Source of the DNA: Tubulanus polymorphus
Lineage: Eukaryota > Nemertea > Palaeonemertea > Tubulaniformes > Tubulanidae
Direction: 5' to 3'
Assembly: GCF_964204645.1 (NCBI RefSeq)
Contig: NC_134033.1
Location: 7,724,231 to 7,788,230 of the forward strand
Length of the DNA: 64,000 nucleotides
In this document: piece by piece, positions 62,725 to 64,000 of the stretch
Layout: every line of letters starts with the position of its first letter
Position numbering within the stretch: the first letter of the stretch is position 1
Program-made: the position numbers and the translations under genes
Notes under the pieces: model-generated
Database searches by the model: none
The model's input: the letters and a program-made list of their open reading frames with translations, nothing else
Told to the model about the DNA's origin: nothing

Positions 62725-64000
62725 AAATTGCCCATGGGCAAAGTGTGGTTTACCTTGAAAGCTAGAGGTTGTTTGGAGTAAGGGCATTGCTTGAAAAATC
62801 TTATTAATTCGTGACTTCAAAGTTCTAGAAGTTTATATTGTATTCTATGTTTCTTACAGTATTATTTTGTAGTCAAATAAGACCAAAGATAAACATTGGT
62901 TTATGGTCTGCGTCCAAAATTTCGTAGGGTACAGGCAGGCGCGGGAGGGAAACTATTTTATATTTTCAAAAAAATATTTTTCACAATATGAAAAAATATT
63001 CAAATAAAATTCACATGATGTCACATCTCAGAGGGTGGCTGAATATCGAGTCTTGGGAACGAAACCTCTTCCAATGTAAGGCCGCGGAAGCTAAAACACC
63101 GGGGCGTAGTATTGGATCGTTTTAAATCCTGGAATTTACCACTACAATATTCAGACCTCGACCTATACCTATAGTTTGCTGCTTAGTATTTTCAGGTCAC
63201 AAGAAATTACAATTTATTACAAATTCTATCAAACAGCGTTACAGCATCACCATACCAGTATAGTAGTCATTTGAACGTGTGTTTGTGTGCAGCAGTCTAA
63301 TGTTTTGCACTCATGCGCAAGTGGAGGCCTGTGTAGTGAACGTTCGCTTCACTTCAATCTCAATCACCGGGTATTAACCCTTTCGCTACGTACACGCTTG
63401 CACCGCCCCGTACGTAAGGTATTTTCCGAAAAATTCGATTTTTTTCAAATTGTTTTTAACCCCGATTTTTCGCGTTTTTATCGAAGATTATGATGTTATT
63501 TAGTGAAAATCAGTAAAAATTCATACCAACAGCCTTTTCTGTAGGGGGGCGTGTTGGGGGGGGGGGGGTCAGGATGGGTTAGAAATTTTTTTTTTTCAGT
63601 TCGTCCCAAGAGTCGTCTCCGCCCAGTCCGAAATCACCCCCGTCATCTAAATCGTCATCTTCACTGTCGTCGTCGGCGTAAATCTTGCCTAAAACTTGAT
63701 TAGCACTGAAAACTTTCTTTCGAGCAGCCATCTCAATCCCGCGCAAATTACCATGTGCTCAACAGGCTGACAGCACCAACTACTGACGCATTTTCGCCAT
63801 CTGTTGTTTAGAAAGCTAACTATCTTGTCTTACATGCGTTTCCATACTGTTTGCTGTGTACGCGTTCGAGTTATAAATCAATAGGTGCATGACGTTTCTA
63901 CAACGTCATACGCACAGCACGTGTCACTCATATGACGTTTCCAAAACGTCACACGTAGCGAAAGGGTTAAAATGAAACAATACCTATGGCGATATGTGAA
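62725..64000. repeat. Dispersed repeat, copy 2, with internal MITE
   Basis: Same family as 52785-53410. It carries an extra segment at about 62990-63145 and the TTAA-flanked insertion at 63378-63966. It continues past the window edge. Confidence 0.8.
63378..63966. mobile_element. piggyBac-like nonautonomous element
   Basis: 589 bp with inverted ends CCCTTTCGCTACGT / ACGTAGCGAAAGGG and TTAA duplications (63374-63377, 63967-63970). The paralogous empty site is GGGTATTAAAACAAACAATA near 53366. It has a poly-G tract (~63546-63569) and repeated GACGTTTYYAMAACGTCA palindromes near 63890-63950. Confidence 0.85.

Overview
This window is metazoan nuclear DNA, most likely from a marine invertebrate; the phylum cannot be fixed from the sequence. 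It has an intron-containing gene with GT-AG splice sites and is packed with animal-type transposons. No RNA genes, CRISPR arrays or prokaryotic operons are visible.

The centrepiece is a complete 17.9-kb Polinton/Maverick-type virus-like element at 2248-20149. It is AT-rich, bounded by ~382-bp terminal inverted repeats (TIRs) and a 6-bp target duplication (GCCATT). Its left half reads rightward: an HNH endonuclease, membrane and unknown proteins, an rve integrase with chromodomain, and an A32/FtsK-like packaging ATPase. Its right half reads leftward from the right TIR: protein-primed DNA polymerase B, a small conserved protein, penton-like minor capsid protein, a cluster of small membrane proteins, a coiled-coil membrane protein, and a major-capsid candidate. 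No Ulp1-like cysteine protease was found. Integrase, ATPase and polymerase carry in-frame stops (four in all), while the capsid genes are open. Each outer end is a 188-bp near-perfect palindrome with a 12-nt loop, the most unusual feature here. A paralogous copy of the target repeat near 35.1 kb preserves the empty site.

Around the element (1-2.2 kb and 20.1-24.6 kb) lie a ~31-bp minisatellite, a 1.2-kb block duplicated on both sides, and ~153-bp tandem repeats carrying CTCF-like motifs. From 24.6 to 28.7 kb there is a hAT-like foldback element, a PIF/Harbinger-like element inside a reverse-transcriptase fragment, and a broken Pao/BEL fragment.

From 29.7 kb to beyond 62.7 kb runs a host gene on the minus strand, recognised from its C-terminus as probable URB2 (nucleolar Npa2/Urb2 family). 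Its large introns hold DIRS-like, RTE-like and other non-LTR retrotransposon remnants, pogo-, piggyBac- and Harbinger-type MITEs, and a 6.2-kb Pao/BEL retrotransposon (56236-62424) with a truncated 5' LTR. An apparent 1-nt indel in a URB2 exon homopolymer suggests some frameshifts in the window may be assembly errors.
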